Of a DNA stretch of 64,000 bases, positions 25,092 through 34,438 are shown in pieces. Positions within the stretch are counted from its first letter, which is position 1; each line of letters begins with the position of its first letter. The notes below the pieces were generated by a model that worked only from the letters and a program-made list of their open reading frames with translations, had not been told where the DNA came from and did no database searches. The stretch is taken from contig NZ_JAUTAJ010000001.1 of assembly GCF_030818485.1 (NCBI RefSeq), positions 56,471 to 120,470 on the forward strand, written 5' to 3'. A program made the position numbers and the translations under genes. The DNA is from Pseudoroseomonas cervicalis. Its GTDB lineage: Bacteria; Pseudomonadota; Alphaproteobacteria; Acetobacterales; Acetobacteraceae.

Positions 25092-26612
25092 ATGACGGCC
25101 ATCAACGCACTCCGCACCAGCACCTCCGGCCTCAATGCGCAGGCCACCAAGCTGGCGGGCATTTCCAACAACATCGCCAACAGCTCGACCGTCGGCTACA
25201 AGCGCGTCGACACCCAGTTCGAGAGCCTGGTGCTGGAGGGCTCCAGCAGCGGCTCCTACGCGCTGGCCGGCGTCGCGCCGCGCAACCGGCTGGAGATCAG
25301 CAAGGTCGGCCAGGTGCAGGCCACCGGCGTCGACACCGACATCGCCATCAGCGGCAATGGCTTCCTGGTGGTGAACGAGGATGCCGACAGCTCCGGCAAG
25401 TATCTGGCGACGCGCGCCGGCTCCTTCCGCCCCGACGCCTTCGGCAATCTGGTCAATTCGGCCGGCTTCTACCTGCAGGGCGTCAAGCTCGGCGCCGATG
25501 GGCAGCCCGTCAGCAACATGGGCGACAACAATGTCGACAGCCTGAGCACGGTGAACATCAACAACATCTCCGTCGCCTCGGCGCCGACGACGGAGATGCG
25601 CACCTGGTTCAACCTGCCGAAGAACGACACCGGCTTCGCCAACCCGCCGCCGCCGAGCAACGCCTATGTCAGCAGCATCGACTATTACGATTCCACCGGC
25701 GGCACGCAGACCCTGACCTACCGCTTCACCCCGGTGCTGCCGGAGCAGGATGGCGCGACCGACACCAGCACCTGGACGCTGGAGATCTTCGACAGCGCCT
25801 CGGGCAATCTCTCCAGCACCAATCTCTACGACCCGACCAAGCGGGTCGCCGCCATGGGCCTGCAATTCTGGAGCAATGGCGACAATGCCGGCACGCTGGC
25901 GGCGGTGTGGGACGCGACGGCGCAGGCCGCCGGCTCCGCCCAGGTGGCGTCCGGCTTCGCGCCGCCCGCCGGCTCCTCGCCGCTGCTGAGCGGCGTGCCC
26001 AACCCGGCGACCTATGGCGCGACGCCGACCACGCCGGCCACCAATTACGGCACGCCGGACAATCTGCCGGCGGCCAGCGTGCTCGGCAATTACGACGCGG
26101 TGAAGGGCACGCTGACGGTCAAGGTCGGCGTGCAGGGCGGCTTCGCCGGCACCGATCTGCCGATCACGCTGGGCACCTTCAACAGCTTCGAGGGCATCAC
26201 CCAGCTCACCGGCAACTACCTGCCGACCAAGATCGAGAAGAACGGCTCGGCCTTCGGCCTGCTGGAGCGGGTCTCAGTGGCCGATGACGGCCAGGTCATC
26301 GCCACCTTCTCCAACGGCAAGTCGCGGCCGATCTACGCGCTGAAACTGGCGGTCTTCCCCAATGCCAACGGGCTGAACCCGGTCAGCGGCGATGCCTATG
26401 AGATGTCGCTCGATGCCGGCGCGGTGCGGCTGCTCGATCCCGGCAGCGGCGCCGCCGGCACCACCAGCGGCGGCGCGCTGGAAGCCTCCAATGTCGATAT
26501 CGGCACCGAGCTGACGAACCTGATCGAGACGCAGCGGGCCTACAGCTCCAACGCCTCGGTCATCCGCACCGCCGACCAGATGCTGGAGGAAGCGACCAAC
26601 CTGAAGCGGTGA
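25092..26612 (+). CDS. flgE: Flagellar hook protein FlgE
   Basis: Forms the hook. 506 aa. N-terminal MTAINALRTSTSGLNAQATK and NIANSSTVGYKRVDTQFESL; central DTDIAISGNGFLVV and TRAGSFRPDAFGNLV; C-terminal GGALEASNVDIGTELTNLI with QRAYSSNASVIRTADQML. Ser/Thr/Ala-rich variable domain in the middle. First gene of flgE-K-L-x-I. Confidence 0.97.
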   Translation: MTAINALRTSTSGLNAQATKLAGISNNIANSSTVGYKRVDTQFESLVLEGSSSGSYALAGVAPRNRLEISKVGQVQATGVDTDIAISGNGFLVVNEDADSSGKYLATRAGSFRPDAFGNLVNSAGFYLQGVKLGADGQPVSNMGDNNVDSLSTVNINNISVASAPTTEMRTWFNLPKNDTGFANPPPPSNAYVSSIDYYDSTGGTQTLTYRFTPVLPEQDGATDTSTWTLEIFDSASGNLSSTNLYDPTKRVAAMGLQFWSNGDNAGTLAAVWDATAQAAGSAQVASGFAPPAGSSPLLSGVPNPATYGATPTTPATNYGTPDNLPAASVLGNYDAVKGTLTVKVGVQGGFAGTDLPITLGTFNSFEGITQLTGNYLPTKIEKNGSAFGLLERVSVADDGQVIATFSNGKSRPIYALKLAVFPNANGLNPVSGDAYEMSLDAGAVRLLDPGSGAAGTTSGGALEASNVDIGTELTNLIETQRAYSSNASVIRTADQMLEEATNLKR

Positions 26613-26620
26613 GGCGCCTG

Positions 26621-26644
26621 GCGGCGGGGCGCGCGCCCCGCCGC
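26621..26644. repeat. Perfect GC palindrome between flgE and flgK
   Basis: A 24-base palindrome, GCGGCGGGGCGC followed by its exact reverse complement, 8 bases after the flgE stop. It could attenuate or stabilise mRNA between hook and hook-junction genes. Confidence 0.5.
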
Positions 26645-26673
26645 TCCCGTCCTCCAGCCTGGAAGAGCGCAGC

Positions 26674-28131
26674 ATGAGCATTTCCGCCGCCCTGTCGAAC
26701 GCCCTGTCCTCGCTCGCCGCCGAACAGCGGCAAGCGGCGATCCTGTCCAACAACATCGCCAATGCCAGCACGCCGGGCTATGTGCGGCGCGACATGCCGC
26801 GCAGCGAGCGGCTGGTGGCCGGCACCGGCTCCGGCGTCAACACCGACGTCACCCAGCGCCTGGGCGATGCGGCGCTGGCCGCCGCCTCGCGCTCGGCCGA
26901 TGCCAGCGAGGCCTATGCGCAGCAGCTGCAGGAAGGGCTCGAGGCCTATAACGCGCTGATCGGCCAGCCTTCGGATGCGCGCTCGCTCTCCTCGCGCCTC
27001 GGCGCCTTCCAGACGGCGATGACGACGCTCTCCTCCGCCCCCGACAATGCCGTGGCGCAGAGCCAGGCGCTGGAGGCGGCGCGCGACCTGGTGGACGCGC
27101 TGCACGATGCCGATGCCGCCGTCGCCAAGGCGCGCTCGGAGGCGGATCTGCAGGTCTCGCGCGATGTGGAGGGGCTGAACAGCGCCTTCGACCAGCTGGC
27201 CGAGATCGACCGCAAGCTGGCCCTGGCCAGCGCCCGCGGCGGCTCCACCGCCGAATATGAGGACCGGCGCGACGTGCTGTTGGCCGAGATCGGCAAGACC
27301 ATCCCGATCCGCATCTTCGACAATGGCCCCGGCCATCTGCTGGTGATGAGCGATGGCGGCAACACGCTGTATGACAGCACCGTGGTGCACCGGCTGGACT
27401 TCACCCACAGCCCGGTGATCCAGGCCGAGCAGCGCCACCCCGCCGCGCTCTCGGCGGTGACGGTGGACGGGCAGGCCCTGCGCATCTCCGACACCGGCAG
27501 CCTGGCCGGCGCCTTGCGGCTGCGCGACGACACATTGCCGAAATTCGTCGACATGCTGGACCAGGTCGCGGTGCGGCTGATCGAGAGCTTCCAGGATGCC
27601 GATCCGACGCTGACCGGCAACCAGGCCGGGCTGTTCACCGATGCCGGCGCCGCCAATTGGGATGGCAGCGGCGGCTATCCGACCTTTGTCGGCATGGCGC
27701 GCAAGATCGAGCTCAACGCCGCGGTCGATCCCGAGCAGGGCGGCCAGCTCTGGCGCATGCGCACCGGCGTCAATGCCACGGCGCAGGGCAATGCCGGCGA
27801 CAACACGCATATCATCGCGGCCCTCGACGCGATGAATGCCAGCCGCGCCTATGACAGCAGCACCGGCCTGCCGGCCTCGATGACGCTGTCCCAGGCGGCG
27901 TCGCAGAGCATCGGCCTGATGCAGGGCGAGCGCGCGGTGTGGAGCGACCGGGCGGAGACGCGCGGCCGCCTCGCCGCCGAGGCGCGCGAGGAGCTCAGCA
28001 ACAAGACCGCTGTCAATGTCGATGAGGAGCTGCAGCGGCTGTTGCTGGTGCAGCAGACCTATTCGGCCTCCGTGCAGATCATCCAGGCGGCGACGCGCAT
28101 GCTGGATGAGCTGAGCACGATCGGCCGCTGA
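26674..28131 (+). CDS. flgK: Flagellar hook-filament junction protein FlgK
   Basis: First hook-associated protein. 485 aa. N-terminal QRQAAILSNNIANASTPGYV motif, PSDARSLSSRLGAFQTAM, a variable centre with LSDGGNTLYDST-like repeats and the C-terminal helix ELQRLLLVQQTYSASVQIIQ. The length is at the short end for FlgK. Confidence 0.94.
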   Translation: MSISAALSNALSSLAAEQRQAAILSNNIANASTPGYVRRDMPRSERLVAGTGSGVNTDVTQRLGDAALAAASRSADASEAYAQQLQEGLEAYNALIGQPSDARSLSSRLGAFQTAMTTLSSAPDNAVAQSQALEAARDLVDALHDADAAVAKARSEADLQVSRDVEGLNSAFDQLAEIDRKLALASARGGSTAEYEDRRDVLLAEIGKTIPIRIFDNGPGHLLVMSDGGNTLYDSTVVHRLDFTHSPVIQAEQRHPAALSAVTVDGQALRISDTGSLAGALRLRDDTLPKFVDMLDQVAVRLIESFQDADPTLTGNQAGLFTDAGAANWDGSGGYPTFVGMARKIELNAAVDPEQGGQLWRMRTGVNATAQGNAGDNTHIIAALDAMNASRAYDSSTGLPASMTLSQAASQSIGLMQGERAVWSDRAETRGRLAAEAREELSNKTAVNVDEELQRLLLVQQTYSASVQIIQAATRMLDELSTIGR

Positions 28132-28151
28132 GCCGCGGAAGGGAACAGAGC

Positions 28152-29240
28152 ATGATGACGGATCGGGTCAGCCCTTCGGGGGTCGCGCTGGGGCGCCAGC
28201 GCAACCTCGCCCGGCTGCAGAGCGAGCTGGCGGTGCTGACCGCCGAGATGTCCTCCGGCCGCAAGGCGGATCCGGCGCGCGCGCTCGGCGTCGGCGCCTC
28301 GCTGCTCTACAAGCTCTATGGCGATGTGCAGCAGGGCGAGGCGATCCGCAACTCGACCAGCCTGGCCGGCCAGCGGCTGAAGGCGGCACAGGAGGCGCTG
28401 ACCTCGGTGGGCGGGCTGATGGACCAGATGGCGCCCGAGATCCTCAAGATCGATGCGCTGAAGGGCAATGGCTACACCATCATCGCCAGCAATGCGCGCG
28501 AGGTGATGGGCAGCATGACCGACCTGCTCAACAGCCATTGGGACGGGCAGAATCTGTTCGGCGGCACCGACAGTTCGCAGCCGCCGCTCTCGTCCTCCTC
28601 CGGCCTGCTCGCCTGGGCGCAGAACCAGCTGGATGCCGCGGTGACCGCCGCCGGCGGGCCGCTCGACGCCACCCAGGCGACGGCGCTGATCGGCCAGTTC
28701 GACGCGCTGTTCGCCAATGTGCAGCGCGACAACACGGGTCTCACCTCCTTCTACGGCCTGGTCTACCAATCGACCAGCCGCACCGATCTGGCCGGCAGCA
28801 CCGATCCGGAATCGGACGCGCCCTCGCTGATCCGCATCGGCGCGGGCGAGACGCTGAGCTACAATGTCCGGGCCGACAACGCCGCCTTCAAGGACGCGTT
28901 CAAGTCGCTCGCCATCCTCTCCATGCTCGACGCGCCCTCGACCGAATTGTCGGAGGAGGCGAAGACCGCGCTGCTGGACCAGGCCGGCCTGCTGATGAAC
29001 GGCGCGCGCGCCAAGCTGACCGTCGTGGCCGGTGTGCTTGGCGGCAAGCAGGACCGGCTCGACAAGGTGGGCGAGATCCAGGAGCGCGCCGTGGCCGCCG
29101 CGACCGCGCAGATCAACGATCTGGAAGGCGCGGACTATTACACCGTGTCGGACCGCATCAACACGCTGCGCATCCAGCTCGAGGCCACCTACTCGATCAC
29201 CGCGAAGCTCTCCGAGCTGAGCCTGGTGAACTATCTCTGA
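28152..29240 (+). CDS. flgL: Flagellar hook-filament junction protein FlgL
   Basis: Second hook-associated protein. 362 aa, flagellin-like. N-terminal helix RQRNLARLQSELAVLTAEMS with SSGRKADPARAL; central NSHWDGQNLFGGTDSSQPP; C-terminal LEATYSITAKLSELSLVNYL. 20 bases after flgK. Confidence 0.93.
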   Translation: MMTDRVSPSGVALGRQRNLARLQSELAVLTAEMSSGRKADPARALGVGASLLYKLYGDVQQGEAIRNSTSLAGQRLKAAQEALTSVGGLMDQMAPEILKIDALKGNGYTIIASNAREVMGSMTDLLNSHWDGQNLFGGTDSSQPPLSSSSGLLAWAQNQLDAAVTAAGGPLDATQATALIGQFDALFANVQRDNTGLTSFYGLVYQSTSRTDLAGSTDPESDAPSLIRIGAGETLSYNVRADNAAFKDAFKSLAILSMLDAPSTELSEEAKTALLDQAGLLMNGARAKLTVVAGVLGGKQDRLDKVGEIQERAVAAATAQINDLEGADYYTVSDRINTLRIQLEATYSITAKLSELSLVNYL

Positions 29241-29271
29241 CCCGCGCCGCGACAGACGGAGAAGCCGTGAC

Positions 29272-29631
29272 ATGACCGCCGAGACCCTGCGCAGCGCGGC
29301 TGCCGAACCGCCCCCCTATGTGCCCCTGGCGCTGGAGGAGGAGGATGTCGCCGCCTATGCCGGCATGGCCGAGGCGATGGGCTGCAGCCTGGAGGCCTGC
29401 GCCGAGGGCTTCATGCTGGCGACCCCGCTGGCGCGCGACCTGGCGGTGAAGTTGTGGCTGCTGCTGCTGCGCCTGCGCGAGCTGCCGCCCACCGGGGCGG
29501 AGGGCGAGGCGGCGACGCGCGCCCTGCAGCTGCAGGAGGGGCTGCAGACGCTGCGCCGCGTGCTCGGCCTCGACCCCGCCGGCATGCCGCATGACGTGCT
29601 GGCCGAGGCCGGCCTGCGCTACCGGCTCTGA
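29272..29631 (+). CDS. Hypothetical protein between flgL and flgI
   Basis: 119 aa, not recognised. Mostly helical: LALEEEDVAAYAGMAEAMG, ATPLARDLAVKLWLLLLRLR and LQEGLQTLRRVLGLDP. It looks like a small cytoplasmic chaperone or regulator and could serve FlgK/FlgL or FlgI, but nothing in the sequence proves it. Spacing to both neighbours is short, so it belongs to the operon. Confidence 0.65.
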   Translation: MTAETLRSAAAEPPPYVPLALEEEDVAAYAGMAEAMGCSLEACAEGFMLATPLARDLAVKLWLLLLRLRELPPTGAEGEAATRALQLQEGLQTLRRVLGLDPAGMPHDVLAEAGLRYRL

Positions 29632-29645
29632 GCGGGGCCGCCGCC

Positions 29646-30764
29646 ATGCGCCGCCCCCCCTCCCTCCGCGCTGTGCTGCCGCTGCTGGCCCTGCTGCTGC
29701 TGGCGGCAGCGCCCGCCGCCGCCCAGGTGCGGCTGAAGGATGTCGTCACCATCGAGGGGGTGCGCGGCAACCAGCTGGTCGGCTACGGGCTGGTGATCGG
29801 CCTGCAGGGCACCGGCGACCAGCTGCGCAACAACCCCTTCACCCAGCAGAGCCTGACCGCGATGCTGGAGCGCATGGGCGTCAATGTCGCCGATGCCCGC
29901 GTGCAGACCAAGAACACCGCCGCCGTCATCGTCACCGCCACGCTGCCGGCCTTCTCCCGCCAGGGCACGACGATCGATGTGCAGGTCTCGAGCCTTGGCG
30001 ATTCGCGCAGCCTGAATGGCGGCACGCTGATCGTCACCCCGCTGCTCGGCGCCGATGGTGAGGTCTATGCCGTGGCCCAGGGCCCGGTGGTGGTGGGCGG
30101 TTTCCAGGCCGCCGGCCAGGCGCAGAGCATCAGCAGCGGCGTCACCACCCAGGGCCGGGTGCCCGGCGGCGGGCTGGTGGAGCGCGAGGTGCCGGTCGAC
30201 ATGCGCAACCTGCAGAGCATCCGCCTGTCGCTGCGCTCGCCCGATTTCACCACCGCGGTGCGGGTGGAGGAGGCGCTGAACCAGCGCTTCGGCCCCGGCA
30301 GCGCGACGGCGCTCGACCTCGCCACGGTGGAGATGCGCGTCCCGCCCGGCTTCCAGGAGCGCCTGCCCGGCCTGGTCGCGCAGATGGAGGCGCTGACCAT
30401 CCGGCCCGAGACCCCGGCGAGGGTGGTGGTGGATGAGCGCACCGGCACCATCATCGTCGGCGCCCAGGTGCGCATCGACCCCGTGGCCATCACCCATGGC
30501 AATCTGGTGATCCGCGTGACGGAAAGCCCGATCGTCAGCCAGCCCAACCCGCTTTCGGGCGGCGAGACGGTGGTGGTGCCGCGCACCCAGGTGGAGGTGG
30601 ACGACCAGCGCGGCCGCCGCCTGGCGACGCTGCCGCCGGCCAGCACGCTGAAGGATCTGGTGGATGGGCTGAACGCGCTGGGCCTGGCGCCGCGCGACCT
30701 GATCTCGGTGCTGGTGGCGCTGAAGGCCAGCGGCGCCATGCATGCCGACCTGCAATTCATCTGA
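29646..30764 (+). CDS. flgI: Flagellar P-ring protein FlgI
   Basis: P-ring subunit in the periplasm, chaperoned by FlgA. 372 aa with signal peptide (LLALLLLAAAPAAAQ). Diagnostic: VRLKDVVTIEGVRGNQLVGY, GLVIGLQGTGDQLRNNPFT, RMGVNVADARVQTKNTAAVI, TLPAFSRQGTTIDVQVSSLG and the C-terminal LKDLVDGLNALGLAPRDLIS. Last gene of the hook operon. Confidence 0.98.
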   Translation: MRRPPSLRAVLPLLALLLLAAAPAAAQVRLKDVVTIEGVRGNQLVGYGLVIGLQGTGDQLRNNPFTQQSLTAMLERMGVNVADARVQTKNTAAVIVTATLPAFSRQGTTIDVQVSSLGDSRSLNGGTLIVTPLLGADGEVYAVAQGPVVVGGFQAAGQAQSISSGVTTQGRVPGGGLVEREVPVDMRNLQSIRLSLRSPDFTTAVRVEEALNQRFGPGSATALDLATVEMRVPPGFQERLPGLVAQMEALTIRPETPARVVVDERTGTIIVGAQVRIDPVAITHGNLVIRVTESPIVSQPNPLSGGETVVVPRTQVEVDDQRGRRLATLPPASTLKDLVDGLNALGLAPRDLISVLVALKASGAMHADLQFI

Positions 30765-30822
30765 GGCGATGGAGCGCCAGGCGGGCCGCGAAAGGCGGGG
30801 CAGGGCGGGCGGCGTGGGCCGC

Positions 30823-31161
30823 TCAGCAATGCCCCGCATCGCCGGCCCAGCCGGGATGCGCCAGCTCGCCCAGATGCTCGTCCAGCCCGGCGCTGCGCAG
30901 CGCCTGGATGCTGGCCCAGCCGCCCGGACGGTCGACCCGCACCGGCAGCACATGCAGCCCGGCCGCCGCCGCATCCTCCGGCCAGCCGCCTTCCCACAGC
31001 TCGACATGGAAGCGCGCCAGCGCCTCGCTGGCGAAGGTGGCGACGGCGTCATGCCCCGCCGCATTCAGCTTGGACCAGAAGGACAGGGACGGGGTGCGGC
31101 CGACATAAAGGCCCAGCGCCGCGTGCACCACAACGAAACCGCGTCCGAAATGCGCGTTCAT
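30823..31161 (-). CDS. Hypothetical protein
   Basis: 112 aa, not recognised as a named family. It begins MNAHFGRGFVVVHAALGLYV and contains ATFASEALARFHVELWEGGW and VRVDRPGGWASIQALRSAGL, which looks like a small soluble alpha/beta protein. The start at 31161 has a GAGG site 6 bases upstream; a longer start at 31248 is possible. Converges on flgI. Confidence 0.65.
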   Translation of the reverse strand: MNAHFGRGFVVVHAALGLYVGRTPSLSFWSKLNAAGHDAVATFASEALARFHVELWEGGWPEDAAAAGLHVLPVRVDRPGGWASIQALRSAGLDEHLGELAHPGWAGDAGHC

Positions 31162-31280
31162 CAAAGCCTCATGGGAGGTGGCGGAGTAGATATCCGCGGC
31201 CTCCTGCCGGCGTGGCCAGACTATGCCGCGCCGGCGCGAAATCGGCAATCGAGACGGTGTCTCAAAATGAGAGAGGCCGC

Positions 31281-31622
31281 TCAGCGCACCGCGCCATAGC
31301 CATTGCGGCTCCAGCCATCGCTGAACATCGGCGTGCCGCGCCCGGCCTGCTCGGCGCGCGCCTCGCGCAGCGGCGCGGCCACGGCACCGCCGCGCGCGGC
31401 GGCCGGGGCGGCGGCGGGGCTCGCCGGCGCGGCGGTGGGCGCCTCGGCCAGCACGGGCGGCGTGCTGGGCATGCCGAGCGGGTCGAAGCCGCGCACATCG
31501 AAACTGCGGGCATGCAGCTGGCTGGTGTCGATCGGCGGCACGCCCTGGCGGGCGGGTTGCGCCAGCGCCAGGCTGGGCAGCAGCGTGGCACCAAGCAGGC
31601 AGGAGAGCAGGACGACGCGCAT
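31281..31622 (-). CDS. Small secreted protein
   Basis: 113 aa, not recognised. Signal peptide (MRVVLLSCLLGATLLPSLAL, cleaved after AQ). The mature part is Ala/Pro-rich with DTSQLHARSFDVRGFDPLGM and ends FSDGWSRNGYGAVR. No transmembrane helix after the signal. A GGAGGAA site lies just before the start. Confidence 0.65.
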   Translation of the reverse strand: MRVVLLSCLLGATLLPSLALAQPARQGVPPIDTSQLHARSFDVRGFDPLGMPSTPPVLAEAPTAAPASPAAAPAAARGGAVAAPLREARAEQAGRGTPMFSDGWSRNGYGAVR

Positions 31623-31885
31623 GGGGGTGCGTTCCTCCTTGAGGGGGCAGGGGAGGGATGGGGGTCTGGGGCGGGTCGCTCCGGCCGTCCTGGCGTCCCG
31701 TTGCCCCCAGAACGGACGGCGAGGCCGCTCGTTGCAGGGCACAACGGTTTTGTCCTGCTGTTTATACGCCCGAAAGGCGCTTAGCGGTTGTTAACCGACG
31801 GTGCCTCATACTCCGCTCATTCGCTGAATCGCGGAGCGCCGGAAGCGCGGCCGGCAAAGCCCGGCCCGCCCGCACCGCCCAGGAC

Positions 31886-32584
31886 ATGGACGAACCAATG
31901 TCGCTTGGCCTCACCCTGCTGCTGAACGCCGCCGGCGCCGCGCTGGACCGGCTCTGGCATCTGCGGCTGCAGCAGGACAGCGCGGTGGTGCTGCCCGACT
32001 ATCTCGACCCCGGCCTGCCCGCCCCGCTGGAGCCCGCGCCCGCGGCGGCCGAGCAGGCGGCGCGCGCGCTGCTGCTGCGCATCGGCCAGCAGATGCGCGG
32101 CATCGGCCTGGCGCCGCTCGCCGCCGCCATCCTGCAGGCCGGCCTGCCGGCGCGCCGCCAGGCCGCGCTGCTGGCGCTGGCCGGCAGCGCCCCCTGGCAG
32201 CCGGTGCCGGGCCTGCCCGGCCTGTGCCAGCGCCTCTCGGCCGAGGGCGCGCTCTACTGGCTCGATTGCCGCGCAGGCCAGGGCGCCGAGCACGCGCCGC
32301 ATGCCCTGCGCGACCAGGAGCAGCGCCTCTGGCTGCTGGCCGAGCCGCCTTCGCACACCGCCCTGCCCGCGGCGGCGCCCGATCTGGCGCGGCGCAGCGG
32401 CTTCGACTGCCTCTCCCAGGATGCCGCGCTGCGCGATGTGGTGCTGGGGCTGCGCGCCGCCGGGCAGGCGGCGCTGGCCGCCGGCGTCGCCGCCCTGCTC
32501 GGCGCGCTGGAGGGCGAGCAGGATGCCGCCTGGCTGGCCCGCCCGGCCCTGCCCATCCCGGCCCGCGCCCCCGCCGCGGCCTGA
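31886..32584 (+). CDS. Hypothetical protein
   Basis: 232 aa, not recognised. Ala/Leu-rich helical protein with DQEQRLWLLAEPPSHTAL and ARRSGFDCLSQDAALRDVVL. No signal peptide. A second ATG at 31898 is an alternative start. The upstream 100 bases are the most AT-rich in the area, a likely divergent promoter with the 31622 gene. Confidence 0.65.
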   Translation: MDEPMSLGLTLLLNAAGAALDRLWHLRLQQDSAVVLPDYLDPGLPAPLEPAPAAAEQAARALLLRIGQQMRGIGLAPLAAAILQAGLPARRQAALLALAGSAPWQPVPGLPGLCQRLSAEGALYWLDCRAGQGAEHAPHALRDQEQRLWLLAEPPSHTALPAAAPDLARRSGFDCLSQDAALRDVVLGLRAAGQAALAAGVAALLGALEGEQDAAWLARPALPIPARAPAAA

Positions 32585-32661
32585 GGCCGGCCCCACGCGC
32601 GTCCTATCCTGCGAGCTTCGGGTGCCGCCACGACCCCTTCGGGCCATGGCCCGCCGGGCGC

Positions 32662-32946
32662 TCAGATGCGGATACCCCGGTGCCAGAGAGCCCGCGGCAC
32701 GCGTCGCGCATGCTCCTTCAGCCAACCACGGCGGGCCCAGAGCAGCGCGACATACTCCACGCCCGTGATGTCGCCGTGCAGAAACGGATCAAGCCAATGC
32801 GTCTTGAAGATGGCTTCATCGGCTCCGAGGCGGGTCGTGCCATTGATCCTCCAGACGCCGCCGAGCGGCCAATCCTCCTTGTAGAGCCAGGCGCCGGCTT
32901 CATCCGGATGGTGCCGCAGGCTGCGGAGGAAATACGCGTTGGACAC
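32662..32946 (-). CDS. Small hypothetical protein
   Basis: 94 aa, not recognised. Rich in Trp/His/Arg (LYKEDWPLGGVWRINGTTR, FKTHWLDPFLHGDITGVEYV, ARRGWLKEHARRVPRALW) and with lower GC than its neighbours, which may mean recent acquisition. It lies alone between convergent and divergent neighbours. Confidence 0.55.
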   Translation of the reverse strand: MSNAYFLRSLRHHPDEAGAWLYKEDWPLGGVWRINGTTRLGADEAIFKTHWLDPFLHGDITGVEYVALLWARRGWLKEHARRVPRALWHRGIRI

Positions 32947-33091
32947 GGACGCCCTGACCCCATGGCTGGGCCCGCTCGCGCCTTTCCGGCCTGACCGCGG
33001 GCATGCGGCCGCATGCTAGGTCAGGACCCCGCGCTGCGGAACGCCTTTGCACGGCGAAGGGAACAGGCCGGAATCGCCCCGCAACGCGGCC

Positions 33092-33925
33092 TCAGCACGC
33101 CACCTGCCGCATCGCCTCCCCGGCGCGGCGGCGCACCGCCTCCCAATCCGCCGGCGCGCCGCCGGGCGGGTTGCGCAGCAGCGGCGCCACCCCGGCCTGG
33201 CGCAGGAAGTCGCGCAGATCGGCCAGCGGCACCGCCGAACTTCCCTGCGGCCCGCCGGCATAGACCACCCCCACCACATTGCCCGCCGCATCCAGCACCG
33301 GCCCGCCCGATTGCCCGCCGGCCAGGGCGGCGTCGATCTCCAGCCGCCAGCGCAGCCGCTCCGCCTTGTCGGCGCCGAAGTAGCGCAGCCCGTCCTCCCA
33401 GCTCGCCTCCATCTCGCGCCCGGCGCGGTCGGTCAGGGTGAAGCTCACCGCCTGGCCGCCCTCCGGCGCATGCACCGTCAGCGCCGCGCGGCGCAGCGTG
33501 CCGGGGCTCGCCTGCAGCGTGCCGCGTCCAGGCTGCACCGGATGCTGCGCCGGATAGCCCATGGCCAGCACCGGCATGCCACGCGCCAGGCGCTGCGCGG
33601 CGGAAAGCGGCAGCGGCGCATCCGCCGCTCCCGCCGGCCCGGCCAGCAGGGCGAGGTCGGTCACCGCCGCCTCCGCCACCACGCGCCAGGGGCCGGGCTG
33701 GCCGGCCACCTGCATCGGCAGCCCGGCCTCCCGGCAGCGCAGCACCACATGCGCATTGGTCACCAGCAGCCCCGGCGCCACCAGGAAGGCGGAGCCGGAG
33801 ACATGCCCCTGCAGCGCCGCGCCGGGCGGCGGCGCGGTGCGGCCCGACAGCGCCTGCGCGCCGCACAACCCGGCCAGCCCCGCCGCCAGGGGCGCCACCA
33901 CCAGCCATCGCCGCCATGCCCGCAT
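33092..33925 (-). CDS. Trypsin-like serine protease
   Basis: 277-aa exported S1-type protease. N-terminal signal/anchor (RRWLVVAPLAAGLAGLCGAQ). The catalytic triad is visible: His near 59 in LLVTNAHVV, Asp near 90 in VTDLALL, Ser near 206 in GGQSGGPVLD. C-terminal VVGVVYAGGPQGSSAVPLAD. No PDZ domain. Divergent from fliJ, so a link to flagella is only positional. Confidence 0.9.
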   Translation of the reverse strand: MRAWRRWLVVAPLAAGLAGLCGAQALSGRTAPPPGAALQGHVSGSAFLVAPGLLVTNAHVVLRCREAGLPMQVAGQPGPWRVVAEAAVTDLALLAGPAGAADAPLPLSAAQRLARGMPVLAMGYPAQHPVQPGRGTLQASPGTLRRAALTVHAPEGGQAVSFTLTDRAGREMEASWEDGLRYFGADKAERLRWRLEIDAALAGGQSGGPVLDAAGNVVGVVYAGGPQGSSAVPLADLRDFLRQAGVAPLLRNPPGGAPADWEAVRRRAGEAMRQVAC

Positions 33926-33940
33926 CGCGCCTCGACCATT

Positions 33941-33951
33941 TTGCGAAAAAC
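33941..33951 (+). promoter_or_regulatory. TGCGAAAAA box upstream of fliJ
   Basis: TTGCGAAAAAC followed by GGCTATGAGGTAGC, 69 bases before the fliJ ATG and pointing at fliJ rather than at the divergent protease. Confidence 0.45.
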
Positions 33952-34019
33952 GGCTATGAGGTAGCACGCCGCCGCCCCGGCGGCCAAGACCCTTCGCAAC
34001 CCGCCCGGAACCCGCGCCC

Positions 34020-34427
34020 ATGGACGGCTTGCCACTGCTGATCCGCCTGGCCCGCCAGCAGGCCGATTCCCGCCGCGTGGCGGTCGCCGCCGCCGAGCGC
34101 GCCCGCCTGGACGAGGCCGCGCGCCTCGCGGCGCACGACACCGCCACGGCGCGGGAAACCGAAGGCGCGCGCGGCGATGCCGAAGGCATGGCGCTCTGGT
34201 CCGCCTGGTTCCGCCGGGCCGGCCGCCAGCGCGGCCGGCTCCTGGCCGGGCTGCACAAGGCCGCACAGGCCGAGGAAGCCGAGCGCGACGCGCTGCGCGA
34301 GGATTTCGCGCATCTGAAGCGGCTGGAGATCGCTCTGGGGCAGAAGGAGGAGGCGGCGCGGCGCGCGGCGCTCCGCCGGGCGGAGCAGCAGGCGGAAGAG
34401 GCCGAGCTGCGGCGGCGGCGGGGCTGA
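34020..34427 (+). CDS. fliJ: FliJ-like flagellar export protein
   Basis: 135-aa coiled-coil protein rich in Ala, Arg and Glu throughout (RLARQQADSRRVAVAAAERA, AEEAERDALREDFAHLKRLE, ending EEAELRRRRG). Length and composition match FliJ, which links the FliI ATPase to FlhA. It is unlinked to fliI (54500), so the assignment rests on pattern and context. Confidence 0.7.
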   Translation: MDGLPLLIRLARQQADSRRVAVAAAERARLDEAARLAAHDTATARETEGARGDAEGMALWSAWFRRAGRQRGRLLAGLHKAAQAEEAERDALREDFAHLKRLEIALGQKEEAARRAALRRAEQQAEEAELRRRRG

Positions 34428-34438
34428 CGGCAAAAAAA

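Noticed and set aside
31781..31794. CtrA-like site TTAGCGGTTGTTAA
   Set aside because: Spacer is 6 bases and the first half is TTAG; a full CtrA site needs TTAA-N7-TTAA. Too weak to list.
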